Shown here one piece after another: positions 44,625 through 56,352 of a DNA stretch of 64,000 nucleotides (positions are counted from its first letter, which is position 1; each line of letters starts with the position of its first letter). The position numbers and the translations under genes were made by a program. Source of the DNA: Torymus aiolomorphi (lineage: Eukaryota; Arthropoda; Insecta; Hymenoptera; Torymidae); the NCBI GenBank assembly GCA_036365515.1, contig CM070874.1, forward strand, positions 219,216,942 through 219,280,941. Reading direction: 5' to 3'. The notes under the pieces are model-generated. The model worked only from the letters and a program-made list of their open reading frames with translations, had not been told where the DNA came from and searched no databases.

Positions 44625-47599
44625 CGTCCCCCCCCCAAAGACGTGCGCTGCGGGGCGGCGCTTGCTGGTCCCTCCGTCCAAGTGTCTCAGTTTTAACATA
44701 CGCAGTATGTCTGATTGTCTTCGAAGCCTTCCTTTCCGAACATTAGGTGCAAGATGTAACCTCTTCCTGTTCGCTCTGCCTTAGCCTGCTTAGTAGCGGG
44801 CGAGGTAAGTAGTCGTCGTTTCCATTCCACGACTTCCTCGTCCTCGGTAAATTTGAAAGCGTATCCATGATTATTAAGCTCGTTTAGTGAACGCATATTC
44901 TCTCTCTTGCCATGCCGATGGACCAGTCGTCAGTATTGTCCAGTAGCTTCCAGGCATCTCCTCCCTTGAACAAATTAATACTTGTCTTATTATGAGCAGA
45001 TGCAATTGCCTCCTGTTCATCGCCGCGCCCTGATTCTCCTTCACTGTGGCCATACATGAGTCGTACCACAGCGAACCACAGAAAAATAATTCGCAGCAGC
45101 TTAAACTGCAGACGGTTGCCTCTGGTTATTCCCTTCAGTTCCAGCTCATCGATTTCAATGTTTGCCTTTGGAGTGCGTCTACCTTGCTCTACTAGATTTG
45201 TGTTACTTCCACATACCTCATAACAACGGCAGTTCGTCAGATAAAGTGAATCCGTAAGGCTATGCGTATCCCCTTTGGTCGTTGACGTCCAAGGTCGTTA
45301 CATTGCTTGAAGTTCACGATGAGACTCCACCATAGCTGAGCGAGGGCATAAAGTCGTACGAGCTGCGCTGTCGGCGATTACTAAGTATTGGCGGGCAAAG
45401 TGTAGTGTCGTAAGGTTGCAATGGGGACGCTGTGGCTGGCACAATAGCTGGTGAATGAACACTCCCTCGACCGCTTGGTTTCAATTTGGATGGGATAGGA
45501 ATATTAGTAAAAGAAAAAGGAAAATTGGAAGGAAAGTATCGTACCCTAATCGACTTTATCTTTACTGACAAATTTCCTCTACCCAAGTTTACAAATTCCC
45601 TATTGATAATTTTTATACTAAAATTCATAATTTTTATACCATATAACAATACCATATTTATTTTCTTCCCCCCTATACTGGCGTTGGAGATGTGCTCGCC
45701 TCGCTTAATTCTGAGTAATACGATACCCTTACAAAATTGCAACACAAAGTAGAGTAATACAGTACTCCTATACGGAATTGCGATCGAAAACTTAATTTTA
45801 ATCTTTATTTTCAAGTAAGCGAAAGACTAAAGAGATAAATATTTCTACCAAGCTAACAATAATCAGAATAAGAAATACAGAAAGTACTATGTATAACAAA
45901 TCTTTTGTTGAAATCTCACTTCGAAAGTTAATCACGTGTATACTATGTTAATTTTCGAAGTTTTATTGAATAGATAATTCTATGAGCAAGTTTCATTTCA
46001 CAATGTCCCAGTCATTATAGACATCGTTGAATTCCACACATTCGTCAATTCGCATTATACAATTCTTTGGAAATTCAATTATTTGACAGTCCAAAATCGG
46101 AATTTTATAAACTTTCCGGAATAAGCAACTTCTAACCTAAATTCGCTTACAGTCGAAATAAGCCATAATATTCTTTTGAAAATAACGCTCTTTTCTTTGT
46201 GAAAACTATATGTTACCTAAATGGTAAATTATCATAATTAGTTTTTGATAAGATCATTTTCTCACAAGACATAAGATTTTTAACATAACACTGATTTTCA
46301 CAAAAAAAGCATTTCTTTCATTACATATTTTTTCATTGATTTAAGCATAAATAACAGTTGCCTATATGAGCCACTATCATAAGTATAGTCCGCTTGCAGT
46401 TGTATAATAAACTCGATTAGTGTTTTGTTATCCGGATTTAGTCTGAAAAACTAGAAAAGATTGCATTGCGTACGCAAAAAGAAGGGTCCCTATTTGTAAA
46501 AGGTACAACCAGTTCAATACATAATTCACTACTTACACTATAGTGACTTTCACAACGCAATCGAATAAAATAGATCGAACTTTTGATAGAAAAAACTGTA
46601 AAGCTAAACTTTTCGTATCTCTTATGCTTAGCAAAGATTTATTTAATTCCGCCGATGTAAACGAACAGCACCTTTTGGCGATCCAGTAAATCGCATAAGT
46701 TCGATACGAGCTGTTTAGTTTTGAATACAATATGCATTAACGCGTATAAATTTTTCAAGCTAAAGTCAAGATTGACTTCTGTTTTTGTATTTTCCAATCA
46801 GAAATTCTTTTACTTTATTATCCAACCTTTCAAACTATTTTGCCATAGCCGTTCTCTCGCTTGCGTAATCATTCTCTATTATACAAATATAGGTTCTTTT
46901 TCACCCGTCATAATTTTGACTGTCGTCTCGCGATGTCCACATTGCCCTATTAATTTCTTTACAATTTTCTAACAAATAGCTAGTAGGTGGTACATTGTAC
47001 TCCTTCCCCTTGAGACAACGGCAAGGTCATAAAATAACTCACTCTTTTTCAAATTATTAGTTAGTGCGCCTAAACTATGCAAATCTACCTATATCTAAGA
47101 TTTTTATTACGTATGTTATCGTATTATCGGATTCATTTAATTGCTGATACGCGTCTTGTAAAGTAATTTTTCTTCATCCAATTTCGCTGGTTTAAATTAC
47201 ATACTGGTACAAATTCGCATTTTCAAATGCCAGTCCTGGATTGGTGTCGATTGCATAATAGTAAAGTAGCCTATCCCTTGCGCGGATGCTAGAAAGGACA
47301 GCAGAAATCCGGTGACTTCGATTAATAGTTTGACGTTCACTGCTACTCGCTTTAAATTACCATTTGTTTTAAAAAATTTCAAAAGAACTAAGTTAAAACT
47401 GCTAAGAATTAAAAACCCATTGTGTGTACAACTTTGAAGAATCTTTATCTGCAAACATGAAAGTAATATGTTATCTTTATTAGTCCGAAAACTGGTTTCA
47501 ATTTCAAAGTTGTTGCAAGAATGAACAGCAATGTCCTCATCTGTAAACATGAATAAAAATGTTAACTTTCTAACTTACGTTAAGATTAACTTTTCATTC
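44625..47599 (-). other. Gypsy-3 3' region, possible decayed env
   Basis: Directly inside the LTR the minus strand has a purine run (ctttggggggggg, 44625-44640), the polypurine tract. The 3 kb that follow sit where an env gene would be. They have only short frames. One of 117 codons (47550-47197) has a hydrophobic segment. Another (about 45120-44884) has a membrane-like stretch, LLRIIFLWFAVVRLM, before a charged tail, as in an env C-terminus. No signature motif identifies a glycoprotein family. Confidence 0.4.
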
Positions 47600-50500
47600 T
47601 TACAAGCTTTCAGACTCTGCGTGCGGATTAATATGCGACAAGCGTAAGCGATTACTATGCACGACTTTGGTCTTATTTTCCTTAATTTGAATTTTTACAT
47701 TGCCATTTTCCCAGATTTCAATTATTAAGTAAGGGCCAGAATATTGATTTTCAAATTTATGCGGCTTTGGCCCGCTCTGCAACCACACAAAATCGCCTAT
47801 TTTGAAATTCTTATGATTTGAATTTTTATCATAATATTCTTTACTTTTTTGTTTAGCAGATAATAGGTTTTTTTGTGCGGTTCTTTGGAGAAAACTCAAT
47901 CTTTCGACCAAGGTTGTCATGTACCCCGCGTAAGTAGGCAATAAATCTTCCGGCTCTAAGGGGTCGCTCGAGGGCACTCTCGCCAGGCGTCCGAACACTA
48001 ACTCGAACGGAGTATGCTGGGTTCCTTCATGTTTGCCCGTGTTTAAATTAAACATTGCTAACTCAACCCACTCGTCCCAATCTAAATGTTTCGTGGCAAA
48101 CATTTTCAAAAATTCACTAAGTGGCGAGTGCGAGCGCTCTAAAGAGCCGTTAGATTGAGGGTGAAAAGCGGTAGTTTTTACTTGCTTAATTTTAAATCGT
48201 TTTGCAACGCGCTTAACTAATTTACTAAGAAAATTGGTGCCTTGATCGTTAAGCATAGCTTGCGGCGCGCCAAAAGTGCAAATAAAGCGTTTGATAAAAG
48301 CATCTGCTACAGTAATGGCAGTCTGGTCTTTTAAAGGGACTCCCACCGAGAATTTTGTAAATTGATCCTGCATAGTTAAAATGTACTCGGATTCGTCTTT
48401 AGTTCTCGGTAACGGTCCTACGATGTCCAAACTAACCGTGAAAAATGGAATACTAGGGTGGTCTGTTATAATCATTTTCTGTTTTGTTTTGACCCGCACT
48501 AATTTTTTAAGCTGGCAAGGAACGCATTTTTGAATGAAGGCTTGTATGTCCTCCTTTAAATGCTCCCACTGATATTTATATTTTATTCTATTCAAAGTTT
48601 TAGTTACTCCTTTGTGTCCACCCGCCACCGAACAATGAGCTTCGTGAATTATATCCGCTCTTTTACTCGGCTCCGGGTGCTGTATGAGTCCACGGCAAAT
48701 AATTATTTTAACACTATTATTACCTAATTCACGTCTTAAAGAGGCCAAAATATCTTTAAACTCAACATTTTCGATATTACTGCTCCTAGCCATACTAAAA
48801 GAAGCAATTTGATTAATATCTAAAAATTTTGCTAACTTCCTAAGTAACGGGGCCAAAATTTCTAAGGTATCCCATAAACTATTTTTACCTTTGCCCCTAA
48901 GTGGTAATACAAAATGCATTTTTTTATTGGCCTTAATGATTTTAGGCTCTCCCGTTACTAAATTCTCGAAATGCGGAAGCTTCCCTAAATCCTTTAATTG
49001 CCTAGACCCCTCATCGAGCGGTTCTCTGTCCGTGCTCACAAAATAAAGGTAACTATCCTTCCTCATAAACAATTTCTCTCTACAATAGATTATATTGTCT
49101 TGAGGACCGACCGCTTTCAGCGCGACACTTTTTTCATTGACCGCGTCCTCGTCCCCGAAAGTCATGTCGGAAAGGGGACCTTTAAACACCGAAATGTTGT
49201 CGCGCCCGGATGCTTCCCGGCACGCGAGCTCTTCTGACATAACCGTTTGCTCACTTTCCTCGGGCGTGAACGAAGAGACAGATGGCGAGATTGGTCTGTG
49301 CAGCGTTTCTTTTTTATTGCTATCCGCAGCTTGCGGTACGAAGGACGCAGACGTCTCCTTATCTTCGACAAAAGACGCGTATTCCTGAACCTCTTCGACC
49401 GCGGGGGCTTCCTTTCTTTTACGCGGTGCGAGAGCTTTAATGGCTTGCTTATACTTTTCAGTGGGTTGGCGGCCCGCACGCTTACGCGTGGCCATTGCAT
49501 GCAAGGTGGGCGCGCCGTCCCCCTGCTGGGTTTGCCGTTCCTGGGGCGGCTCTACTGTCTGTCCGCCAGCGACAGCATGGCGCCCCTCTCCCCCTATGCT
49601 GACTTGCGTAGCTACGCATACTTTGTCTATAATGGGATTGCGCGACAGTGCGTCCGCGTTCAGATTTAATTCACCTTTCTTATAGAGTACATCGAATTGA
49701 TAGTCTAAAAGTTTTAAACGCCAACGCTTGACTCTAGATCCTGGATCATTATGATTGTTCAACCAAACTAGCGGCCTGTGATCAGTAATTAAAGTGAATT
49801 TATTCCCGTATAAGTAAGGTCTGAATAGCGTAATAGCGTACACGATTGCTAATGCTTCTTTTGAAAACGTACAATAATTCTTTTCTGCTTGATTCATCGC
49901 GCCCGACACAAAGGCTATGGGACGATCTTTTCCAATTTCTCCTTGCGATAAAACTGCTCCGATTGCGTACCCGCTAGCGTCGGTAGTTACTAAAAACTTT
50001 TCTTCGAAATGCGGATGCGCTAAAACCGGTGGTTCGCATAATTTATGACGGAGAGTCTCAAATGCCGTTTGCGCGTTCTCATCCCAAACAAAAAGTTGTT
50101 CTTTTCTAAGAAGGTCAGTTAAAGGCTTGGCTACTCGTGCAAAGCCATTAATAAATTGCCTATAATAACCAGCTAGTCCTAAAAATTGTTTAATATTTTT
50201 CTGATTTCTAGGCACTGGAAATTCTTTAACTGCTTTTAGTTTTTCCGGGTCCGGGCGTAAACCGTCACCGTTAATTATATGTCCCAAATAATTAATTTCC
50301 GGTTTAAGAAATTCACATTTTTCCGGTTGCAAAACTAAATTAGCATGGCGCAGTTTTTCAAACAACGTCTCGATTGTTTCTATGTGCTCGTTAAAAGTTT
50401 TAGAGTAGACGCAAATGTCATCAAAAAAATGAACCACGTTTTTCATACCAGCAATTACTTTAAGAACGAGTGACAAAAATACCAGAGCGCTTGTCTTTAA

Positions 50501-51304
50501 TCCAAAAGGCGATCTAACAAAATGAAATAAACCGAGCTCACAAGAAAAAGCTGTTTTTTCTCTGTCCTCAGCTTTAATTTTAATTTGATGATAACCCGCG
50601 TATAAATCGAAAACTGAGAAAAATTTGGCATCACCAAGCTGATCCAAAATATCCGCTATGTTCGGAACCGGATGATTGTAATCGGGTATAATGGCGTTTA
50701 ACTTTCTAAAGTCTACTACTACCCGAAATTTTTTCTTGCCGTCGGGTCCCGGTTTTTTGTCAACGCAGAACACGGGCGCCGAGTAGGCACTTGTTGAAGG
50801 TTCGACGATGCCTTTCTCTAACATTTCTTTTACCTGCCTATTGATCTCTTCTTTTAGAATAGGTGGGTGTCTAAATTGTTTAATTCTAATTGGAATATTC
50901 GTTGTTGTGGGTATTTCGTGTTCACTTACATTTGTCGCGGGCATAATATCGCCCGCTAAATAAAATCGATCCGAAAATTTCACAAGGAGTGACTCAATTT
51001 CGGCTAATTGATTAGGTGACAAATGCTTAAAACGTAAAAGCTCTCTTAATTTAGCCACCCTCTCATTTCCTAAAAGGAAAACCGTGTCTGACATACACAT
51101 AATTTGATGGTCGCGTGGCTCCCCTATTTTATGGCTCCGCCTTTCTACCCTAATTTGGCTACTTAAGTGGGGAGGGTGTGGCCTATGCTTCCATACTGAC
51201 CAGATTACTCCATTTATATTTCTTTTAATTTGATGTAGCATCTGGCGTAAAGTGGATAACATGTCAGAGGTCACCTCGCCCTCCGACACGCGATACTCTC
51301 TCAT
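47600..51304 (-). CDS. pol: Gypsy-3 pol: RT, RNase H, integrase
   Basis: A 1234-codon open frame. RT has FRVVVDFRKLNAI (about 193), LYAGYHQIKIKAEDREKTAF and FFDDICVYSK (active site near 293, with FFDD in place of YMDD). Next come the connection FLGLAGYYRQFI and RNase H TDASGYAIGAVLSQG (about 443) with TDHRPLVWLNN. A charged linker (about 580-870) precedes integrase, which has H-H-C-C (HCSVAGGHKG ... CVPCQLKK, about 890-930), D in LDIVGPLP (about 959), D in LNDQGTNF (about 1016) and E in GSLERSHS (about 1055). The first Met is arbitrary: an in-frame stop at 51365 separates this from the upstream part of the same frame. Confidence 0.92.
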   Translation of the reverse strand: MREYRVSEGEVTSDMLSTLRQMLHQIKRNINGVIWSVWKHRPHPPHLSSQIRVERRSHKIGEPRDHQIMCMSDTVFLLGNERVAKLRELLRFKHLSPNQLAEIESLLVKFSDRFYLAGDIMPATNVSEHEIPTTTNIPIRIKQFRHPPILKEEINRQVKEMLEKGIVEPSTSAYSAPVFCVDKKPGPDGKKKFRVVVDFRKLNAIIPDYNHPVPNIADILDQLGDAKFFSVFDLYAGYHQIKIKAEDREKTAFSCELGLFHFVRSPFGLKTSALVFLSLVLKVIAGMKNVVHFFDDICVYSKTFNEHIETIETLFEKLRHANLVLQPEKCEFLKPEINYLGHIINGDGLRPDPEKLKAVKEFPVPRNQKNIKQFLGLAGYYRQFINGFARVAKPLTDLLRKEQLFVWDENAQTAFETLRHKLCEPPVLAHPHFEEKFLVTTDASGYAIGAVLSQGEIGKDRPIAFVSGAMNQAEKNYCTFSKEALAIVYAITLFRPYLYGNKFTLITDHRPLVWLNNHNDPGSRVKRWRLKLLDYQFDVLYKKGELNLNADALSRNPIIDKVCVATQVSIGGEGRHAVAGGQTVEPPQERQTQQGDGAPTLHAMATRKRAGRQPTEKYKQAIKALAPRKRKEAPAVEEVQEYASFVEDKETSASFVPQAADSNKKETLHRPISPSVSSFTPEESEQTVMSEELACREASGRDNISVFKGPLSDMTFGDEDAVNEKSVALKAVGPQDNIIYCREKLFMRKDSYLYFVSTDREPLDEGSRQLKDLGKLPHFENLVTGEPKIIKANKKMHFVLPLRGKGKNSLWDTLEILAPLLRKLAKFLDINQIASFSMARSSNIENVEFKDILASLRRELGNNSVKIIICRGLIQHPEPSKRADIIHEAHCSVAGGHKGVTKTLNRIKYKYQWEHLKEDIQAFIQKCVPCQLKKLVRVKTKQKMIITDHPSIPFFTVSLDIVGPLPRTKDESEYILTMQDQFTKFSVGVPLKDQTAITVADAFIKRFICTFGAPQAMLNDQGTNFLSKLVKRVAKRFKIKQVKTTAFHPQSNGSLERSHSPLSEFLKMFATKHLDWDEWVELAMFNLNTGKHEGTQHTPFELVFGRLARVPSSDPLEPEDLLPTYAGYMTTLVERLSFLQRTAQKNLLSAKQKSKEYYDKNSNHKNFKIGDFVWLQSGPKPHKFENQYSGPYLIIEIWENGNVKIQIKENKTKVVHSNRLRLSHINPHAESESL

Positions 51305-51364
51305 TTTCTTAAAAATAGGAATGGCGGTGAAACACGTAACATTTAAAGCGCAAGAGTATAAGCG

Positions 51365-51973
51365 TTATAATGAACTACTTTTCCATGCTTGCAAAAAGGT
51401 TAACTTCTCTAGCTTGACACGCAACCCCTCAAAAAGGTGCGCCAGCTGAAAGTCTTCTCGAACTAAAGCATAAGACAATGCGCTGGTTAATTTATTACTT
51501 CCGCCCTTCTCAATATTGCCGGACAACGACAACTTTTGCTTCCTCAATAATTTACTAATTTTGCTAAAACTATTCCTTTTAATTTTAGTTTTTTTATGAG
51601 TTTCATGCTTGTATTTAATACACGTAAAATTTCTTATTTTATTACAAACAAAATTTACTTTTCTCCTATTATTATTCAATACCGTTTTTGCTCTATAATT
51701 TTTTATATTCAATCCAACATTTCCCCCTTGAGTGCTAACACTCATACTATTTTTACAAGCTAAAATTTCCGAATTTTTCTTATTTTTTACCACAATACAT
51801 TTATTAACTTTACTTTCAAATTTAGCCCAATTTTTTACAAGAAGATCTTCACTAACTCTATTTTTCCAATTTTTATTTAACAAGTCCAAATACTGTTGAG
51901 ATACGCTATTTTTTAACGTTTGCTCTCTAAATAAACTATTTCCGAATATAATCCTGTTCACTTTTTCTTTCAA
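51365..51973 (-). pseudogene. pol: Gypsy-3 pol linker between protease and RT
   Basis: A 202-codon Lys/Asn-rich frame without a known domain. It is in the same frame as the RT part, and only the stop at 51365-51367 separates them; a frame change near 52000-52090 separates it from protease. It forms an unusually long spacer between protease and RT. Confidence 0.6.
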
Positions 51974-52088
51974 ACTTTTATTTTTACAAAACTTAGTTCC
52001 AAATTTTGCTTTTTAGCTATTTTAACTAACCGGTTTTTAGTTTCACAATGCTTAACTATCAAATCTTTATTTTTATCAATTTTTAAGT

Positions 52089-53042
52089 TTAAGCTTTTAT
52101 TTTTACAAATTTCATTTTTCTAGTTTTTTCAAATTTCAAATTCAAATTTTTGTTTTTACAAATTTTATTTTTCAAATGACTAGCTTCTTCAAAGTTCAAA
52201 TACAAGTTTTTGCTTTTATCAATTTTATTTTCCGAATCGCTAGCTTTTTCGAAGTTCAAATTCAAAATTTTGCTTTTACAATTTTTACTTTCCAAATTAC
52301 TAATTTTTTCAAATTTCAAATTCAAATTTTTATTTTCATCAATTCCATTTTTAAAATCAATTTTTTCCAAAACATGCATGGTACAAATTTCAAATGGGGC
52401 GATACTTTTAAGCGAAGAAAGACAAATATGTGAAATAATTTTCTCATGCGAAGCAGGTAAATCGCTATAAACGTTCTGTGTGCTACACTCGCCTAAAACA
52501 ACACTGGATTTGTGCGACCGAGCAGTTGCAACGGGATTTTTCGCGTATCCGCGTCCGGACTTGCGCTCATCCCCCCACATCGTACTCTGCGTTACTTCCT
52601 TATGTCGTTCGGCTCGTGCCAAACTTACACTCTCTTTGTTTATTGGCCGCGCGATATCTACACTACTCGTGCACCGTAAACTGATTACGTGAGAAGCTAC
52701 TACCAAAAAATTTTCTTCATAATTAATTTTTGCCCCGTATTTTCTTAACATTTCGCTGCCGATTAACCCGTCCTCTTCAATAGGGAAATCGTCAGGAACC
52801 AAATGAAAATACAATGTTAAATCGCGGAAAATCAAGGGTATTTTCCCGCGTGAGTTAATCGATTCCTTAGTAATACCTTTAAGTTCAAGAATTTCGTTTT
52901 CAAAAACAATGGCCTTACTAGGTTTTTCACTAATTTTAAGCAACGACGGGCCTGCCCCCGTATCTAACATTAATTTGAGCGATACCTGATAATTTTCAAA
53001 TGGCAATTCTATTACAGGTGACTTGCTATTAATACTCAACAA
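52089..53042 (-). CDS. pol: Gypsy-3 aspartic protease with repeat-bearing C-terminus
   Basis: The retropepsin active site is LMLDTGAGPSLLK near residue 28; GLIGSEMLRKYGAKI is the second half near residue 92. The first Met lies after gag in the -1 frame, consistent with frameshift expression. The C-terminal 90 residues consist of about four 20-residue repeats of the form NLNLKFEK.S.LENKICKSK. The frame ends before joining RT, so this copy cannot make a continuous Pol. Confidence 0.8.
   Translation of the reverse strand: MLSINSKSPVIELPFENYQVSLKLMLDTGAGPSLLKISEKPSKAIVFENEILELKGITKESINSRGKIPLIFRDLTLYFHLVPDDFPIEEDGLIGSEMLRKYGAKINYEENFLVVASHVISLRCTSSVDIARPINKESVSLARAERHKEVTQSTMWGDERKSGRGYAKNPVATARSHKSSVVLGECSTQNVYSDLPASHEKIISHICLSSLKSIAPFEICTMHVLEKIDFKNGIDENKNLNLKFEKISNLESKNCKSKILNLNFEKASDSENKIDKSKNLYLNFEEASHLKNKICKNKNLNLKFEKTRKMKFVKIKA
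52110..52370. repeat. 60-bp coding tandem repeat in gypsy-3
   Basis: About four 60-bp units containing 'ttcaaattcaaatttttgctttta' lie head to tail and encode the 20-residue repeats at the end of the protease frame. The period is a multiple of three, so the frame is kept. Confidence 0.8.
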
Positions 53043-53062
53043 AATGGACTTTCGTGCAAATT

Positions 53063-54736
53063 TTAATTCTGATTTGTGTTTGATTGGTGTGGGCGCGTGC
53101 TTTCTGATTGCCCCCAGGTCGCGCCCTGTGCCGTGGGGCTGTTCGCGTTTCCCGCTTCACGTTGCAATTTTTCTCTACTTTTTCTTTCCAATATTTGGTA
53201 TTCATTCTTCCAGTGTCCCTCTTTTTTACAATAATTGCAAATTTTAACAAAATTATTGATTTGATTCGATTGTGCCACTGCGGGACTGTGCGATCGCGGT
53301 CTATATTGATTTTGTGAGACTTGGGGCGTGGCTGGCCGCGCGCTAGCCAATGGGTTCGCGGCTGGTGCCGAGACGCGCGCTTGCGTAGCTACGGGCTGCA
53401 CCCATGTAATCTGCTGTGTACCCGGGGGTAACAATGATTCTAAAGTCCAACAGTTTTTCGCGATGTGATTTCTTTTGCCACAATATTGACAAATTTCTGT
53501 CGGTTTATTTTGAACAATTTTAACTTCAGCTAATTCTGCCTTCAATTTGTTATTTTCTTGATTTAATTTACTTTTACGCGTTGGTTCGGTTTTCTCTAAA
53601 TTTGTAACCTCACGCTCTATTTCTATTGCTTTTTCTACGGCTTCCTGAAAAGTTGCGGCCACCCCCATGCGCCTCGTAATTTCCCAATCCATACCGCGTA
53701 CAAAAAATTTTAATTTATCGGCTTCTACATTTTGTATGAACCCCGCATCATCCCTTTTTTCTCTTTTTGCGGCCTCTTTTAATTCTATTGCGATACGCCT
53801 AACTCTGTTTGCAAATGTTATAATGTTTTCTTTTTCTCTTTGTCTGGCCGCGGCTAATTCCCCCATCAAGGTGTGATGTGTTTTATACGATCCGAAATTT
53901 GCCTCAAAATATTTAACTAGATCCGTCATATTAAAAAAAACTATTTCCTCCATTGACTTTGCTGCTTCACCCGTTAGCCGTCGTCTAATTAATTTTACCA
54001 AGTCGGCTTCGTTTGCTGCCGGAATCATGCTAATGGCTTCTCTTAAACCGAATAAAAAGGTACTAAGTGGAATATTGCTACCGTCAAATTTTGTTATGCA
54101 GTCTAGTGCATCTTTAATCGACAAATTTTTTAACGGAGTTAAAGTTGCATTTGGACGAAAAGAATTCATTGTTGTTGGCAGTGTTGTTCTAACATTCGTA
54201 ACTAAAGGCGTACTGTGCCCCCTTCCCCCTGCTACGTGCGGAGTATAATTTGCCGAATTTAATAAGTTTGTATCAAAATTCACTTTATTTTGTGTATTAT
54301 CCCCGTCTATTGTGTTTATTACCGTTTTATACTGCGTAACTTCACCGTCTTCAGTTAATTCTTGGTCGGATTTGACTAGAGCTGGAAGTTTTTCAGTAAT
54401 CAAATGTTTATCCACGCTCGAGATTGCTTCCATAATTTCAATAACACTAATATTGTGATGCATAAATTGACGTAAAATGTCTATCATAATTTCGTCTTGA
54501 CAAATTTTTTTAACTAATGCCCTATCCACGGTTTCTGCGAGAGACAACTGCAACTTCTTAACATCCCGAATTCTTTCCGGCTTTATTTCCGATGCCGATT
54601 GATATCTAGCCCTGAGCACTGCTACCAACTCGTTGAGCGTAGCCGTTATTAATGTAGGTTCCTCTACACTAAGGTATTTCCGTAAAATCTCAGTTGCTTC
54701 TGAATTCCTAGCGACCGCACCATTTGAAGCTGCCAT
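53063..54736 (-). CDS. gag: Gypsy-3 Gag
   Basis: 557 codons, intact. The capsid-type region runs about 190-390 (LSIKDALDCITKFDGSNIPL ... FANRVRRIAIELKEAA). A Lys/Glu-rich helix is followed by a zinc knuckle CQYCGKRNHIAKNC (about 416) and a second, CNYCKKEGHWKNEY, in which the last Cys is Tyr. The N-terminal extension of about 190 residues is longer than in gypsy-1 Gag. The ATG lies 140 bp from the 5' LTR. The protease frame is reached by a -1 shift. Confidence 0.9.
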   Translation of the reverse strand: MAASNGAVARNSEATEILRKYLSVEEPTLITATLNELVAVLRARYQSASEIKPERIRDVKKLQLSLAETVDRALVKKICQDEIMIDILRQFMHHNISVIEIMEAISSVDKHLITEKLPALVKSDQELTEDGEVTQYKTVINTIDGDNTQNKVNFDTNLLNSANYTPHVAGGRGHSTPLVTNVRTTLPTTMNSFRPNATLTPLKNLSIKDALDCITKFDGSNIPLSTFLFGLREAISMIPAANEADLVKLIRRRLTGEAAKSMEEIVFFNMTDLVKYFEANFGSYKTHHTLMGELAAARQREKENIITFANRVRRIAIELKEAAKREKRDDAGFIQNVEADKLKFFVRGMDWEITRRMGVAATFQEAVEKAIEIEREVTNLEKTEPTRKSKLNQENNKLKAELAEVKIVQNKPTEICQYCGKRNHIAKNCWTLESLLPPGTQQITWVQPVATQARVSAPAANPLASARPATPQVSQNQYRPRSHSPAVAQSNQINNFVKICNYCKKEGHWKNEYQILERKSREKLQREAGNANSPTAQGATWGQSESTRPHQSNTNQN

Positions 54737-54875
54737 TTTAATAATTTATTTATATTTTACTTTTGAACGTAAGAAACGAAGAGAAAAAGAAAATTTTTAT
54801 AACTGTGGTATGTATGTATATATAAAAAAAAAATTTTCACTATTTTCACTTTTATCCCGGAGGTGGGCCCCCAAT
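54737..54875 (-). promoter_or_regulatory. Gypsy-3 leader with primer-binding site
   Basis: Directly inside the 5' LTR the minus strand reads TTGGGGGCCCACCTCCGGGA, a TGG-led primer-binding site. The TGGGGGC start recalls primer sites of the proline-tRNA type, but I cannot confirm the tRNA. Confidence 0.55.
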
Positions 54876-55282
54876 TGTAACGTCCGTGTTACAATGTCGC
54901 GAAAACGACAAAGTTAACGCGATAAATGTTCCAGTTTCGGTTTACGCCTACACGTAATAACCACGGGAGTAGGAACGCGTGAAAATAGTTAATCGGACAG
55001 GTAAATTAAACAATGATAATTCGCGATACTAATTAAGCGGCAAGCGACAGCGTCAGCGAACAATTAGAGTGACAGAGAAAGAGAAAGGATAGCGATCTTC
55101 AGAGTTACTTACTTTGGGGCGGTTGCGGTTGGCTCGTTCTCTCAGTTAGCCCTCGTCAGTCTCAGGACCCAAACACAGCGGGCGATTCAAATGGCAGAAG
55201 GAGAGGATCGTAGAAATAAAGTAACACTCCAAAAATTCAATTATGTGATGTTTATTAATTGCATAAAGTTACGTTATAAACT
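54876..55282 (-). repeat. Gypsy-3 5' LTR, left part
   Basis: It matches 43556-43971 with a few base changes and stops at the copia insertion. Confidence 0.9.
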
Positions 55283-55617
55283 TGTTGAGGTTTGAATAAT
55301 TAATAGTGTTGAGGTTTCTGGTAAATTAATAGTCCATTGTTTAATAGAGAGAGATAAATATAGAGACTTTATTTAGGTGGCAAGAAAGCCAGTCGGCACG
55401 TCTGACTTACATCGCAGTCGGAATAGCAAGAAGGGTAAGAAACATTCTAATTGCGCTACACTGCTCTCGCGTCTCACGCAACTCTCATACAGACATACTG
55501 GAGTGGGGAGACACTCATGTGTGTGTTTCGTCCGCCGTCGCTCGGCAGACGCGCATACCATTGTACCTATCCTCGCGTACAGCGCGCCGCATGTTGAAAC
55601 ATTCACATATTCCAACA
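55283..55617 (-). repeat. Copia 3' LTR
   Basis: 335 bp with TG...CA ends. The adjoining 55618-55634, read on the minus strand, gives a short purine-rich tract (caaggaggcg). Confidence 0.92.
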
Positions 55618-55716
55618 CGCCTCCTTGAATTTTCAACATTATAATTAAATGTTCATTCTTTCATTCAGTCATACAGTAATTTTAAAGTATCATAGCGTTA
55701 ATAGATTTCTTTTATT

Positions 55717-56352
55717 TCAAATCACTCCCAACGCTTTTCTATTTTTCAAAAACTTCGTCTTTTCTAAACTCTTTGTTAATATATCTGCTAGATTAAATTC
55801 TGAGTCTATTTTTACAATGTCAATTATTCCATTTTCGTAGTTTTCATTAACGTAGTGATACTGCACTTCAATGGGCTTTGAGTTTTTTGTAAAGTTACCA
55901 AATTTTGCGATTGCAATTGCGCCTGAGTTATCTTCATACATTTTAATTGGTTTATCAAATTTTACGTTAAATGATTCTCATAATAAATTTTTAATGAACA
56001 AGATTTCTGTCACTGCTTCGGACATAGCAGTATATTCTGCAAAAGTAGAACATTTTGTTACTGTACTTTGTTTATGCGTTTTCCAAAAAATTAAGTTTCC
56101 ATATAATCTAATTACAAAACCTGTTGTAGATTTTCTATCTACATTATCTCCAGCATAGTCATAATCTACCATACAATCTAATACTTCGCTGTCAACATTA
56201 TCGTAGTACGTTAGCTTTAGATCTTTAGTCTTAAATAAGTATTTCAAAATTCTCAATGCATATTTAAAGTGTCTTTGGTCATAGCAACTTTGGTAACGAC
56301 TTAAATAATTAACGCTATATGTTATATCTGGCCTTGTGCCTGTACTGATATA
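55717..56352 (-). pseudogene. pol: Copia pol, RNase H part
   Basis: Frames 56256-55978 and 55941-55717 carry the copia RNase H: LTYYDNVDSEV, VDYDYAGDNVDRKSTTGFV, AEYTAMSEAVTEILFIKNLL and YEDNSGAIAIA. The stop between them breaks the frame. The RT end just right of the inserted element (56353) continues at 57863. Confidence 0.85.

Noticed and set aside
45314..45814. 166-codon minus-strand frame in gypsy-3
   Set aside because: Lys/Ile-rich low complexity without a glycoprotein signature; at best part of a decayed env.
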